A stretch of 34,940 nucleotides of DNA from an uncultured Clostridia bacterium (lineage in GTDB: Bacteria > Bacillota > Clostridia > Oscillospirales > Acutalibacteraceae), in assembly GCA_947170465.1 (NCBI GenBank), contig CAMVTS010000020.1, positions 1 through 34,940 of the forward strand. Reading direction: 5' to 3'. Position numbers and translations under genes: made by a program. How positions within the stretch are numbered: position 1 is the first letter of the stretch; each line of letters opens with the position of its first letter. Positions 15,914-25,604 of the stretch are shown here, piece by piece. The notes under the pieces were generated by a model. It worked only from the letters and a program-made list of their open reading frames with translations, was not told where the DNA came from and searched no databases.

Positions 15914-16036
15914 ACGTTTTTGGGTTTTCGAACAAAAGGGGAACGCGGTTTCACCGCTTCAGGAGTGACGGAAGGCATTTGACTATCAGCAACTCAGCAC
16001 AATCACAATTAATTGTAAAAAACTATCAGAAAAATC

Positions 16037-16065
16037 GTGACAATCGACGATATTTGTGGTATGAT
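16037..16065 (+). promoter_or_regulatory. Promoter of the NRPS operon
   Basis: GTGACA (16037-16042) and TATGAT (16060-16065) are spaced by 17 bp, with TGG directly before the -10 (extended). This looks like a housekeeping-type promoter and lies about 40 bases before the NRPS start codon. Confidence 0.65.
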
Positions 16066-16107
16066 AAAATTGGAAATCTATAGAACACCGAAGAAGGGAT
16101 GATTGCC

Positions 16108-19100
16108 ATGAATGATTTAGTCAGTCAGATTCAAAAGAACGTCAAAGAGTTACCGGATTTTACTGTTATCGTCGACAAGGGTGAAAATAACGCCTTCACC
16201 TATCGCGAACTCGATGCATATGCACGCAGGATTGCCGGAAAGCTGAGCCGTACAGGGGTCAGACGACGCGATTTTGTCACGATAGAACTGCCGCGCAACA
16301 AGGAATATATCGCCTCTATGTACGCGGTATGGATGGTGGGCGCCGCATTCGCGCCGTTATCGCCGGCCTATCCGGCGGAGCGCCTGGCATATATCCGTGA
16401 AAACTGCGACGCGAAGATTGTCATCAACGAAAAATTCCTGCGCGGTATAAACGGGGAAGCACCGATTGAAAACCCGGTCATACCCAATCCGGAGGATCCT
16501 TCTTTGCTGATTTATACCTCCGGCTCCACCGGAAAGCCCAAGGGCGTGCTTCATTCTCACGCCAGCATCACGGACGCGGTCAACCGGTACAATGATTTCG
16601 CCCAAGCGCCAAAGGCATCCCATGTCGCAATAGGAGCGCCGTTTACCTTTGTCGCCTCGGTTCAGGGTATTTTCGCGCCGTTATGCGCGGCGCTGAGAGC
16701 GTATCTCATGCCCTATGAAGCCATGCGCGATCCGGTGCTGCTGGCGGATTTCATTGAGGAGCACCAGATTAACCGAACCTTTATCAGTCCCAAAATGCTC
16801 AAGGTGTTCAAGCAGAAGGGCAATTGTCTGAAAACAGTCGCCACCGGCAGCGAGCGTATCTCCAACACCTACAGCGAAGAATTTGAACTGGTTGTCTATT
16901 ACGGACAGACAGAGTCCGCTTCGGCGGCGCTTGCCTTCAAAATAGACAAGCCCTATGACAACACGCCCATCGGTAAGCCCATCGGCGATATCCGCACCCA
17001 TATTCTTGATGAAGCGGGCAACGAAGCCGATGAAGGCGAGCTGTGCCTTGCCGGTATTTTTGCCGACGGCTATCTTCATCTGCCGGAGCAGACAGCGAAA
17101 ACCTTTGTCGACAATCCCTTTGCGGAGCAGGACGGTTATCCCAAGCTGCTCCGAACCGGCGATATTGTCCGAAAGGGCGAGGACGGCAACATCATCTACC
17201 TCAACCGCAAGGACTGGATGGTCAAAATCAACGGTCAGCGTGTTGAGCCGGGTGAGATTGAAGCCATCATCAAGCAGAGCGACGGTATTCATGACGCGGC
17301 GCTCAAGGATTTCAAAAACCAGTACGGACAGGTCTATCTTGTCGCCTATTACGTAGAGAATAAGCCGGTTGAGCCGGAGGACCTCAGGGAAGCCATCGCG
17401 CAGAAGCTGCCGCCGTATATGATTCCGGCTTTCTTTGTCAGGCTGGACAAGCTGCCTGTCAACGCGAACGGCAAGCTCGACAGAGGCGCCTTGATTGCGC
17501 CCGAAGCAGGCAGCTTCAAGAATGATTATATCGCGCCGGAAACCGATATGCAAAAGACGCTCTGTTCCGCGTTTGAGGAGGTTCTCGGCGTAGAGAATGT
17601 CGGCGTGGACGACGACTTCTTCGCCCTCGGCGGCGATTCAATTAAATGCGCCATGGTATCGGAGAAATGCGGCGTATACAAGATTACAACCGCCGATATC
17701 TTCAGCGGCAAAACGCCGCGCATGATAGAGCGCCTGCTGATTCAGAAGGCGAGTCAAAAGGTGCGTGTCAAGAAGGAGAAAAAGGTCAGGGTTTATCCGC
17801 TGACGCCTTCCGAGCGCGGCATGTACTTAGAGCAGAAGCTCAATGAAAACTCGACCGTTTACAACCTCAATATCGCTGCCATTATCAAGGGCGCGGACAT
17901 GGAAACCATCAAGCAATCCCTGACGGCGGTATTCAAAGCGCACGAGGCGTTCACCTCCTATTACGGCGAGGAAAACGGTCTGCCGGTGCGTATTCTGACC
18001 GACAAAATACCCGTAATCGCGGAAAAGACGGCGGCTTCACGCGAGGAAGTGATTGCCGTTATCGACAACTACGCCGAGCCCTTCAACCTCAACGCCGCGA
18101 TTCCTGTCCGTCCGACTCTGTATGCGGTTGCGGACGGCAGCGTGATTCTGCACATGGCGATTCATCATATCGCCTTCGACGGCGGCTCCGCCAAGACCTT
18201 TGTCAAAGAGCTGATTGACGGTCTCAACGGCGTCGAGGTGACCGCCTCCGAGATTGATTTGTCGGATTTATACGATGACAGCCTGAACGCGAAGTACGAA
18301 AGCGGCATGGCGTTCTACCGTGAGCTGTTCGCGGACGGCGTTCCGGTCAATGAAATGCCCGTCAAGGGCAAGCGCCCCAAGGTGCATCCGCTTTCCGACA
18401 GAGAAATTACCTTTGATTACGATAACGAACTGCTGAAATCCATCGACAACACCGCGCGTCGTTTCAGCGTGACGGAGTTTGAGCTGATATTCTCCGCTGT
18501 TTCCATGGTGCTCGGCAAATACACCGCCTCCGAGGACGTGGTTCTCGGTATTCCAACCAATATGCGCCCCGGCGAAGCGGACAACGTAATTGGTATGTTC
18601 GTCAATACCGCTCCCGTCCGTGTGAAGCCGCAGCGCAAGGCGGAGCTCAGCGAATATTTACAATCCGTCAGCACAGCTGTGCGCAACGCCACCTACGGCG
18701 CGTATCTGCCGTTTGAGGACGTTGTCGGCGAGTTTGTCAAGCAGCGCGACGAAAGCCGCAATCCGATGTTTGACGTGAGCGTCAACTTCATGTGGAATCC
18801 GCCTGCTTACGACAAGGGCGGTCTGAGCGTCGAGCTGTATTCACCCCTGCAAAAAATGAGCCGTGACATCGGCATTGTCATCCGCAAGGGCGCCAAGGGA
18901 CTGCACTTCATGGTGCAGTATTCCTCCGAGCTGTTTGAGGACGCGGTGATTGAGAACTTTATCGGTCAGCTGCGATATACCCTGGAGCTGCTCGGCAAAA
19001 ATGTCAGAACCGTGCGCGACGCGCTGGCTTTGCCCCAGGCGCAGCAAGAGACGCTCGACCGGTTCAAGACCGAAGCGACCGAGGAGCCGGACGTCACCCT

Positions 19101-22041
19101 GCTGCATAAGCTGTTCGAGCAAAACGCAGCTGAAAACGCGGACAAAACCGCCCTGATAGCCAGGGACGCGACGCTCACTTATCGCGAACTCAACGAGAGA
19201 GCCAATGTCGTCGCCCATAACCTGATTGACAAGGGCATCAGGACAGGCGACAGCGTTGCGCTGCTGCTGCCCAGAGAGAGCTGCTTCTTTGCATGCATGT
19301 TCGGTGTGAACAAGGCAGGCGCGGCGTTTATTCCGTGTGACCCGCAGTATCCTGCCGACCGCATCAACCATATTATCGCCGACAGTGAGGCTTCCTTCAT
19401 CATCACCACCAAGGACAAGCTGTCCGACTATCCGGCGGACAAGGCGATTGACGTGGAGGACATTCTTGACGGCAATCAGACGGATAATCCCGATGTAGCG
19501 ATGAGCGACAGCGAGCTCAGCTACATGATATATACCTCCGGTTCCACCGGAAAGCCCAAGGGCGTTATGCTGCGCCACAAGGGTATCTGCAATTACCTCA
19601 AGCCCCATCCTGCCAACTCACACATGTACTGTATCAGGCATAACGTGACGACCTATCTTTCCGTCACCACCATCTCCTTTGATATGTCCTTCAAGGAGCA
19701 TACGGCGGCGTTCTGCAACGGCAAAACGCTGGTATTTGCCGCCGAGGACGAAATGAACGACCCGAGAGCACTCGCGGAGCTGATGGACAAATACAGCGTC
19801 GACTGTATCAACGCTACGCCATCGCGCTTGCAGCAGTACATGGATTACGAGCCGTTCCGGAACGCGCTCGCGAAGTGTCATCTGGTGATGTCCGGCGGCG
19901 AAGGTTATCCGATAGCACTCAGAGATGAAATCCGGAAGTGCTCGCGCAATATCCGCATTGTCAACACCTACGGACCGACGGAAATCACGGTTTCCTGCAA
20001 CGCGGCGGACTTGACCGAAGCGCCCTATGTCACCGTCGGCAGACCGCTGCTCAACTACCATGAAATCATTGTCGATAAATTCGGCGACCCTGCGCCCTAC
20101 GGTGTGATAGGTGAGCTGTACATCGGCGGTATCGGCGTGGCAAAGGGTTACAAGAACCTGCCCGAGAAAACCGACGCGGCGTTCGTGGAGTATGACAACG
20201 CGCGCATGTACCGTTCCGGTGACTACGCCAAATGGGACAAGGACGGCAACGTGCATATTCTCGGCAGACTGGACAATCAGGTCAAGCTCAGAGGTCTGCG
20301 CATCGAATTAGGCGAAATCGAGGGACTGATAGCCGCTCAGCCGCACATCAAGAAGGTCGCTGTCATTATCCGTAAGCTCAACGGTCAGGACAACCTCTGC
20401 GCTTACTTCACCGCTGACGAAGAAATCAACATTGACGCGCTGCGCGACGAGCTGAAAAAGCACCTGACGCACTATATGGTGCCAACCGCCTACCTCCAGC
20501 TCAACGAAATGCCGATGACCGCCAACGGCAAGACGGATATCAAGCTCCTGCCCGATCCGGTACCGGTCAGCCTGGGCGAATACGTCGCGCCGGCAAACGC
20601 CACCGAGAAATTCTTCTGCGAATCCTTCAAGAAGGCGTTGAAATTGGAGCAGGTAGGCGCCACGGACGACTTCTTTGAAATCGGCGGCACCTCGCTGGTC
20701 GTCACCTCGGTCGTACTCGACGCTTCCGAAAACGGCTTTGAAATCACCTACGGCGACGTGTTCAAATACACCACGCCGCGCGCCCTTGCGGAACTGTTCA
20801 AGGACGGCGAGGTCAACGATACCAACAAGCTCTTTGACTTTGACGATTACGACTATACCAAAATTAACGAACTGCTTTCCAAAAATACCGTGGAAGCCTT
20901 CCAGGCCGAGCCGCTTCGTGACCTCGGCAACGTGCTGATTACCGGCGCGACGGGTTACATGGGCGCGCACCTCCTGGCGGAATTCCTTAAAAATGAAACC
21001 GGCAAGGCGTACTGCATGATTCGCAAGGGCAAATTCGACACCGCACGCGAGCGCCTTGAAAATATCATGTTCTACTACTTCGGCACCGATTATGAGGAAG
21101 AATTTGCCCGGCGCGTAGAGGTTCTGAACGGCGACGTGACGGATTACAAATATTTTGAGTCGTTTGAAGCGCTGCCGGTCAACACGGTATTCAACTGCGC
21201 GGCAAACGTCAAGCACTTCTCAAACGGCACCGATATTGAGGATATCAACGTCGGCGGCGCGGTCAACTGCATCAGCTTGTGCAAAAAGATTGGTGCGAGA
21301 CTGATTCATTTCTCCACGGTTTCCGTATCGGGTACCACAGACGACGTGACAAAGCTCAGCCGCAGAGACCTTGACGAGCAGTCTCTCTACTTCGGACAGA
21401 CGCTTGACAACAAATACACCTCCTCCAAGCTGATGGGCGAGCGCAAGGTGCTGGAAGCGGCGGCTGACGGTCTTGACGCAAAGGTCATCCGCGTCGGTAC
21501 GCTGGCGGCGCGTGAGTCGGACGGAGAGTTCCAGATCAACTTCCTCACCAACAACTTCATGGGCAGACTGCGCTCCTACAGCCTGCTGGGCTGTTTCCCT
21601 TACGCCATGATTGAAAATCAGGTCTGCATGGGACCGATTGACCGTTCCTGTGAAGCCTTTGTCAAGCTTGCTAAAACGCCGCAGGCGTGCTGCGTATTCA
21701 ACGCGGTCAACAATCACACGCTTCCGCTGGGCGATATCATCCGTCAGATGAACGAGAACGGCAACCACATTGAGTTTGTCGAATACGACGTCTTTGCTTC
21801 AGCGCTCAATGAAGCGCAGAAGGATCCCGACAAGGCGGCGATTCTCTCCAGCATGACCGCTTACATGAACACCGCTCACGGCAAAAGGATTGTCGCTTTG
21901 CCCTGCAGCGCTCATTTCACCACGCAGATTCTCGCGCGTATGGGCTTCTTCTGGAACGCGAGCAACGAACGGTATGTCAACGACTTCATCAATGTACTGC
22001 GCGGCTTCCTGTTCTTCCGCAGGGATAACCTGAAGCGATAA
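16108..22041 (+). CDS. Two-module nonribosomal peptide synthetase with terminal thioester reductase (A-T-C-A-T-R)
   Basis: 1977 residues. Adenylation domain 1 (about 10-475) has YTSGSTGKPKG and NANGKLDR. Carrier 1 is DFFALGGDSIK with Ser511. The condensation domain (about 560-990) has HHIAFDG at 686-692. Adenylation domain 2 spans about 1000-1490. Carrier 2 is DFFEIGGTSL with Ser1529. The reductase (about 1608-1977) has NADPH loop GATGYMGAHLL and Thr1737, Tyr1770, Lys1774. The enzyme should join two acyl units and release them by reduction as an aldehyde or alcohol. Known gut-clostridial enzymes of this layout give dipeptide aldehydes or pyrazinones. A1 lacks the pocket aspartate (Val182). 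Start 16108 is chosen because AAGAAGGG touches the earlier ATG at 16099. No phosphopantetheinyl transferase is in the window. First gene of a five-gene operon. Confidence 0.96.
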   Translation: MNDLVSQIQKNVKELPDFTVIVDKGENNAFTYRELDAYARRIAGKLSRTGVRRRDFVTIELPRNKEYIASMYAVWMVGAAFAPLSPAYPAERLAYIRENCDAKIVINEKFLRGINGEAPIENPVIPNPEDPSLLIYTSGSTGKPKGVLHSHASITDAVNRYNDFAQAPKASHVAIGAPFTFVASVQGIFAPLCAALRAYLMPYEAMRDPVLLADFIEEHQINRTFISPKMLKVFKQKGNCLKTVATGSERISNTYSEEFELVVYYGQTESASAALAFKIDKPYDNTPIGKPIGDIRTHILDEAGNEADEGELCLAGIFADGYLHLPEQTAKTFVDNPFAEQDGYPKLLRTGDIVRKGEDGNIIYLNRKDWMVKINGQRVEPGEIEAIIKQSDGIHDAALKDFKNQYGQVYLVAYYVENKPVEPEDLREAIAQKLPPYMIPAFFVRLDKLPVNANGKLDRGALIAPEAGSFKNDYIAPETDMQKTLCSAFEEVLGVENVGVDDDFFALGGDSIKCAMVSEKCGVYKITTADIFSGKTPRMIERLLIQKASQKVRVKKEKKVRVYPLTPSERGMYLEQKLNENSTVYNLNIAAIIKGADMETIKQSLTAVFKAHEAFTSYYGEENGLPVRILTDKIPVIAEKTAASREEVIAVIDNYAEPFNLNAAIPVRPTLYAVADGSVILHMAIHHIAFDGGSAKTFVKELIDGLNGVEVTASEIDLSDLYDDSLNAKYESGMAFYRELFADGVPVNEMPVKGKRPKVHPLSDREITFDYDNELLKSIDNTARRFSVTEFELIFSAVSMVLGKYTASEDVVLGIPTNMRPGEADNVIGMFVNTAPVRVKPQRKAELSEYLQSVSTAVRNATYGAYLPFEDVVGEFVKQRDESRNPMFDVSVNFMWNPPAYDKGGLSVELYSPLQKMSRDIGIVIRKGAKGLHFMVQYSSELFEDAVIENFIGQLRYTLELLGKNVRTVRDALALPQAQQETLDRFKTEATEEPDVTLLHKLFEQNAAENADKTALIARDATLTYRELNERANVVAHNLIDKGIRTGDSVALLLPRESCFFACMFGVNKAGAAFIPCDPQYPADRINHIIADSEASFIITTKDKLSDYPADKAIDVEDILDGNQTDNPDVAMSDSELSYMIYTSGSTGKPKGVMLRHKGICNYLKPHPANSHMYCIRHNVTTYLSVTTISFDMSFKEHTAAFCNGKTLVFAAEDEMNDPRALAELMDKYSVDCINATPSRLQQYMDYEPFRNALAKCHLVMSGGEGYPIALRDEIRKCSRNIRIVNTYGPTEITVSCNAADLTEAPYVTVGRPLLNYHEIIVDKFGDPAPYGVIGELYIGGIGVAKGYKNLPEKTDAAFVEYDNARMYRSGDYAKWDKDGNVHILGRLDNQVKLRGLRIELGEIEGLIAAQPHIKKVAVIIRKLNGQDNLCAYFTADEEINIDALRDELKKHLTHYMVPTAYLQLNEMPMTANGKTDIKLLPDPVPVSLGEYVAPANATEKFFCESFKKALKLEQVGATDDFFEIGGTSLVVTSVVLDASENGFEITYGDVFKYTTPRALAELFKDGEVNDTNKLFDFDDYDYTKINELLSKNTVEAFQAEPLRDLGNVLITGATGYMGAHLLAEFLKNETGKAYCMIRKGKFDTARERLENIMFYYFGTDYEEEFARRVEVLNGDVTDYKYFESFEALPVNTVFNCAANVKHFSNGTDIEDINVGGAVNCISLCKKIGARLIHFSTVSVSGTTDDVTKLSRRDLDEQSLYFGQTLDNKYTSSKLMGERKVLEAAADGLDAKVIRVGTLAARESDGEFQINFLTNNFMGRLRSYSLLGCFPYAMIENQVCMGPIDRSCEAFVKLAKTPQACCVFNAVNNHTLPLGDIIRQMNENGNHIEFVEYDVFASALNEAQKDPDKAAILSSMTAYMNTAHGKRIVALPCSAHFTTQILARMGFFWNASNERYVNDFINVLRGFLFFRRDNLKR

Positions 22042-22054
22042 GAAGGGGAGGACC

Positions 22055-23791
22055 ATGAAACGAAAAGGAACGCTTCTGAATAAAAAATACCGCAGCCTTC
22101 TGGTTGCGACACTGGCGATGACGGCTTCCAACTATCTTTCCAGTATTCTTGACGGCATTATGGTCGGTCAGATTCTGGGAACAGTGCCGCTATACGCCAT
22201 CAACCTGACGACCTCCATTGTATTCTTGCGCAGTATTCCGATAGCGATGTTCACCTTCGGCGGTAACACGCTGTCCGTTATCCACAAGAGTAAACGAGAC
22301 CAGCAATCCGCCGATACGGTCTTTACACTGTCCTTCTGGGCAGGCGTGCTCTCAACGGTGCTGATTTCCATTGTCGGTATCGCGACCATCTTGCCGACTG
22401 CCCAGCTGCTGGCGCAGGGCAAGGAGGAGCTTGTCGGTTTGGTTGTCGATTATCTCCTTCCGCTCTGGGTGCTCACGCCTCTGGTCGCGGTTGTCAACCA
22501 GACAGCCGCCTACGCGAGAACCGACAGCATGCGCAAGCTGGCGACAGCATTGCCCATTGTCGCCAATATCATCAACCTGATTTGCGACTACATCTACATG
22601 GCGATTTTCGGCTGGGGCGTTGCAGGCGCCGGCTGGGCAACCGTCACCGGTTATGTCGCCGGCGTATTCCTGACGCTGATTTACTTCAAATCTAAAAAAC
22701 GCACCGTCCGCTTTACCAAGGCGGCGCTCGGTCAGCTGAAAGCGCTCGCCAAGATTTTCAGCGTCGGACTTCCTTCCGCGCTGATTTATGTGTGCAACTT
22801 CCTGCGCCTGTTCTTCACCAACGCGATTATTTTGTCCTTCACCGGCGTGATGGGCGGCAAAATAGCTTCGGTGTCCTTCTCGCTCAACAGTCTGGCGTTT
22901 ATTCTGGTGGAAGGCGCGTCAATGACGCTCCTGCCGATTCTCGGCGCCCTGTACGGCGAAAAGGATTCCAACGGGCAGCGTCTCACCCTGAGGTACGGCA
23001 TGCTTGTCACCGTCGCGCTTTCCATTCTGGTGCTGATAGTCTCAGAGCTGATTCCCGTACAGCTTGCGGCGCTCTACGGCTTGACAGAGCCGTCGGTAAC
23101 AGAGATATTCGCGGTCACCTTCCGCATTTTCTCCATCAATATCCCGATACTCGCGGTTATTTATGTCATGAGAACGTTTTTCCAGGCGACCAAACAGCGC
23201 GGTCTCGCCAACCTGCTCGTCATGCTCGACGGCGTGCTGACGATAGTGCCGCTGATGTACTGGTTCGCGCATTACGATATCTACTGGCTCTGGGTTTCCT
23301 TCCCGGTTTCCAAGGCGGTAACGGTGCTTATCACCTTGATTGCCATGCTCATCAGCAAAAAGGTGCAGCACAAGAGCAATATTCTCGGTATTGAGGAACA
23401 GGGAGGTGTTGTGTACGATTTCTCCATCAGGAATGAAATCAGCGAAGCCATTCATGCCTCCGAGGAAGCGATGGCTTTCTGTGAGAAGAACAGCGTGCCC
23501 GAAAACACCGTCAACGCCGTCGGCGTGACGGTTGAGGAGCTGTGTCACAATATCGCCGTATATGCCGCGTCGAGCAGCAACAACGCCGTAGACGTCTGCG
23601 TGCGTGTATTTCCGGACAAGGTGAACGTCCGGCTGCGCGATAACGGCACGGAGTTTGACCCGACCGATTACATTGACAACAGCGGCAAGCGCATCACCGG
23701 ACTGGAGCTGGTGAGAATGCTCAGCTCCACCATCAATTACAATCGCGTATTAGGCTTTAACGTCACCAATGTCGCTATTAATTACGGCTAA
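22055..23791 (+). CDS. MATE-family transporter fused to an RsbW-like ATPase domain
   Basis: 578 residues. Residues about 12-440 form a 12-helix MATE efflux domain, probably exporting the NRPS product by ion antiport. Residues about 455-578 form a GHKL ATPase of the anti-sigma kinase (RsbW/SpoIIAB) type: N box VEELCHN at 493-499, DNGTEFDP as G1 box, and ITGLELV as the lid/G2 segment. The frame runs through both parts without interruption. MATE proteins normally end after the membrane domain, so this is a true fusion. AAGGGGAGG lies before the ATG, 13 bases after the NRPS stop. An in-frame GTG at 23411 behind GGGAGG could also yield the ATPase alone. Confidence 0.9.
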   Translation: MKRKGTLLNKKYRSLLVATLAMTASNYLSSILDGIMVGQILGTVPLYAINLTTSIVFLRSIPIAMFTFGGNTLSVIHKSKRDQQSADTVFTLSFWAGVLSTVLISIVGIATILPTAQLLAQGKEELVGLVVDYLLPLWVLTPLVAVVNQTAAYARTDSMRKLATALPIVANIINLICDYIYMAIFGWGVAGAGWATVTGYVAGVFLTLIYFKSKKRTVRFTKAALGQLKALAKIFSVGLPSALIYVCNFLRLFFTNAIILSFTGVMGGKIASVSFSLNSLAFILVEGASMTLLPILGALYGEKDSNGQRLTLRYGMLVTVALSILVLIVSELIPVQLAALYGLTEPSVTEIFAVTFRIFSINIPILAVIYVMRTFFQATKQRGLANLLVMLDGVLTIVPLMYWFAHYDIYWLWVSFPVSKAVTVLITLIAMLISKKVQHKSNILGIEEQGGVVYDFSIRNEISEAIHASEEAMAFCEKNSVPENTVNAVGVTVEELCHNIAVYAASSSNNAVDVCVRVFPDKVNVRLRDNGTEFDPTDYIDNSGKRITGLELVRMLSSTINYNRVLGFNVTNVAINYG

Positions 23792-25595
23792 GGCGGTGAA
23801 CAGCATTTTTAAGTACAGAGAACAAACGAAGCAATCGGAGTATGTGACAAAATTACTCCGCGCTGCCGAGCAGCGCATCAATTTTGTGTATATGATTATC
23901 ATGATTGCTTTTGAAGCGGCGATACTGATATATATTCTTCTCAACTCATGGGACGATACGCGGTTCTTTTTCGGAGGAGTTGCGGGTGCCTCCTTGCTGG
24001 CAGGCATTCTCATCAATATGGTTTTCCGCAGACGGACGTATCCGTGGATAAAATTCGTCAACAATTTGGTGATGATTTTTTCCATCTTTGTGTTATGCGG
24101 ATACACCGACATTATCGCGCTGTTCCTGATACTCATTCCTTTTATTAACAGCTTTTATTTCCGGCCGCGGTTTACAGCGCTGACAGGACTCATTTGTCTG
24201 CTGATTATGTACATAGGACTGATGAGCGTCTTAATGCCTTTTTATGACATGGACGGAATATTTGACGTGAACCCCTTCTACGCAATCGCCTCTGCGTTTG
24301 ATTTTACAGATGAAACCCTACTCATTGTCTTAGGCGGAAAGAGCTTTTTGGTTGTTGCAGGCGCAGCGCTGGTGGTCGTGTCGGTCTATTTATCCTTCAG
24401 CGGCAGAAGCTTCACGATTAGTCAGGGTATACTGATGCAGAAAACCCTCGCGAACGAAACCGAGCTGAATGTGGCAAAAAATATTCAGGAGGGTATTTTA
24501 TCAGCCGATTTTCCCGACAATGAATCCTACGCCGTCTATGCCGATATGACGACGGCGACAGAGGTTGGCGGCGATTTTTACGACTACTTCCTGATAGATG
24601 AAACGCACCTGGCAATCGTTATCGGCGACGTGTCCGGACACGGAATGGCGGCGGCATTGTTTATGACGCTGTCCAAAACGCTGATTCAAGTCTACGCGCA
24701 GATTCACAGCGCGACCGACAAAACGTTTGAGCTGACAAACCGATACCTGCAACGCTCCAATCCGGCAAAGTTTTTTGTGACCGGCTGGATAGGTATTCTT
24801 GATTTGACGACAGGTACGTTGTCCTATTCCAACGCCGGTCACAATTATCCGGTGCTCATCCGCAGCGGCAAAGAGCCGGAGTTTCTTAGTGATAAACCGA
24901 ATTTTGTCCTCGGCAGAAAGCGGTTGGTGCGGTACCGTGAAAAGCGTACGAAGCTCAGACCGGGAGACAAGCTGGTGCTCTACACCGACGGCGTGACCGA
25001 AGCGCAGGATGCTGAGGAGCGCTTTTTCGGAGACGACCGTCTGCTTGCGGTTATCTCGCGTGAAAAGGAGCGCGGTCAGGAGGAGATTGTCACGGCCGTC
25101 AGACAGGCTGTGAATGATTTTGAGAACGGAAAAGACCATTATGATGACGCGACAATCCTGGCGCTGTCCTTCAAGGAATATTTACAGGTGGAACCCATGG
25201 AAAGCAAGCGCTTTTATCTGACGGTTGAGACCTTTGACAGTGTGACCGCATACGTCACCGAACAATGTGAAAAAGCCGGCTGCGACAGTGATACTGTCGG
25301 AAAGATTGAGATTGCCACGTCCGAAATCCTCGCCAATATCGAAAGCTATGCCTACGAAAACGGCGGCGAAATCGAAATTCTGACGAAGTGCCGCGACCAC
25401 CGTATGACGGTTGTGTTCAAGGATCAGGGCAAGCAGTTCAATCCGATGCAGGTGCAGGAGCCGGACGTCAATATGCCGCTTTCAAAGCGAAAACCCGGCG
25501 GCTTGGGCATCTTCATTGTCAAAAAGCTGATGAGCGAAATCGGCTATACCTACGAAAACGGTCAGAACATTTTAACGATAGAAATGGACTTTTGA
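23769..25595 (+). CDS. Membrane SpoIIE-type PP2C phosphatase fused to an RsbW-like ATPase
   Basis: 608 residues from this ATG. About six transmembrane helices lie in 35-220. A PP2C phosphatase domain of the SpoIIE/RsbU class (about 240-455) has EVGGDFYDYF, IGDVSGHGMAAA, YTDGVTEA and YDDATILAL metal-binding motifs. A GHKL ATPase (about 475-608) has N box EIATSEILAN, KDQGKQFNP and GGLGIFIV. The protein thus joins a phosphatase that activates STAS proteins to a domain of the kinase class that inactivates them. The start is uncertain: the ATG at 23769 overlaps the MATE gene by 23 bases, and a GTG at 23796 is the alternative. The substrate is probably the STAS protein encoded two genes downstream. 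Confidence 0.9.
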   Translation: MSLLITAKAVNSIFKYREQTKQSEYVTKLLRAAEQRINFVYMIIMIAFEAAILIYILLNSWDDTRFFFGGVAGASLLAGILINMVFRRRTYPWIKFVNNLVMIFSIFVLCGYTDIIALFLILIPFINSFYFRPRFTALTGLICLLIMYIGLMSVLMPFYDMDGIFDVNPFYAIASAFDFTDETLLIVLGGKSFLVVAGAALVVVSVYLSFSGRSFTISQGILMQKTLANETELNVAKNIQEGILSADFPDNESYAVYADMTTATEVGGDFYDYFLIDETHLAIVIGDVSGHGMAAALFMTLSKTLIQVYAQIHSATDKTFELTNRYLQRSNPAKFFVTGWIGILDLTTGTLSYSNAGHNYPVLIRSGKEPEFLSDKPNFVLGRKRLVRYREKRTKLRPGDKLVLYTDGVTEAQDAEERFFGDDRLLAVISREKERGQEEIVTAVRQAVNDFENGKDHYDDATILALSFKEYLQVEPMESKRFYLTVETFDSVTAYVTEQCEKAGCDSDTVGKIEIATSEILANIESYAYENGGEIEILTKCRDHRMTVVFKDQGKQFNPMQVQEPDVNMPLSKRKPGGLGIFIVKKLMSEIGYTYENGQNILTIEMDF

Positions 25596-25604
25596 GGTGG
25601 AAAT

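Noticed and set aside
20308..21216. Minus-strand open frames inside the NRPS gene, the longest about 300 codons
   Set aside because: All are antisense to conserved A, T, C and R domain motifs, and none has a ribosome binding site or family signature.
16108..22041. Prophage or integrated island carrying the NRPS operon
   Set aside because: No integrase, att-like repeats or tRNA junction is seen next to the operon, and composition looks like that of the neighbouring genes.
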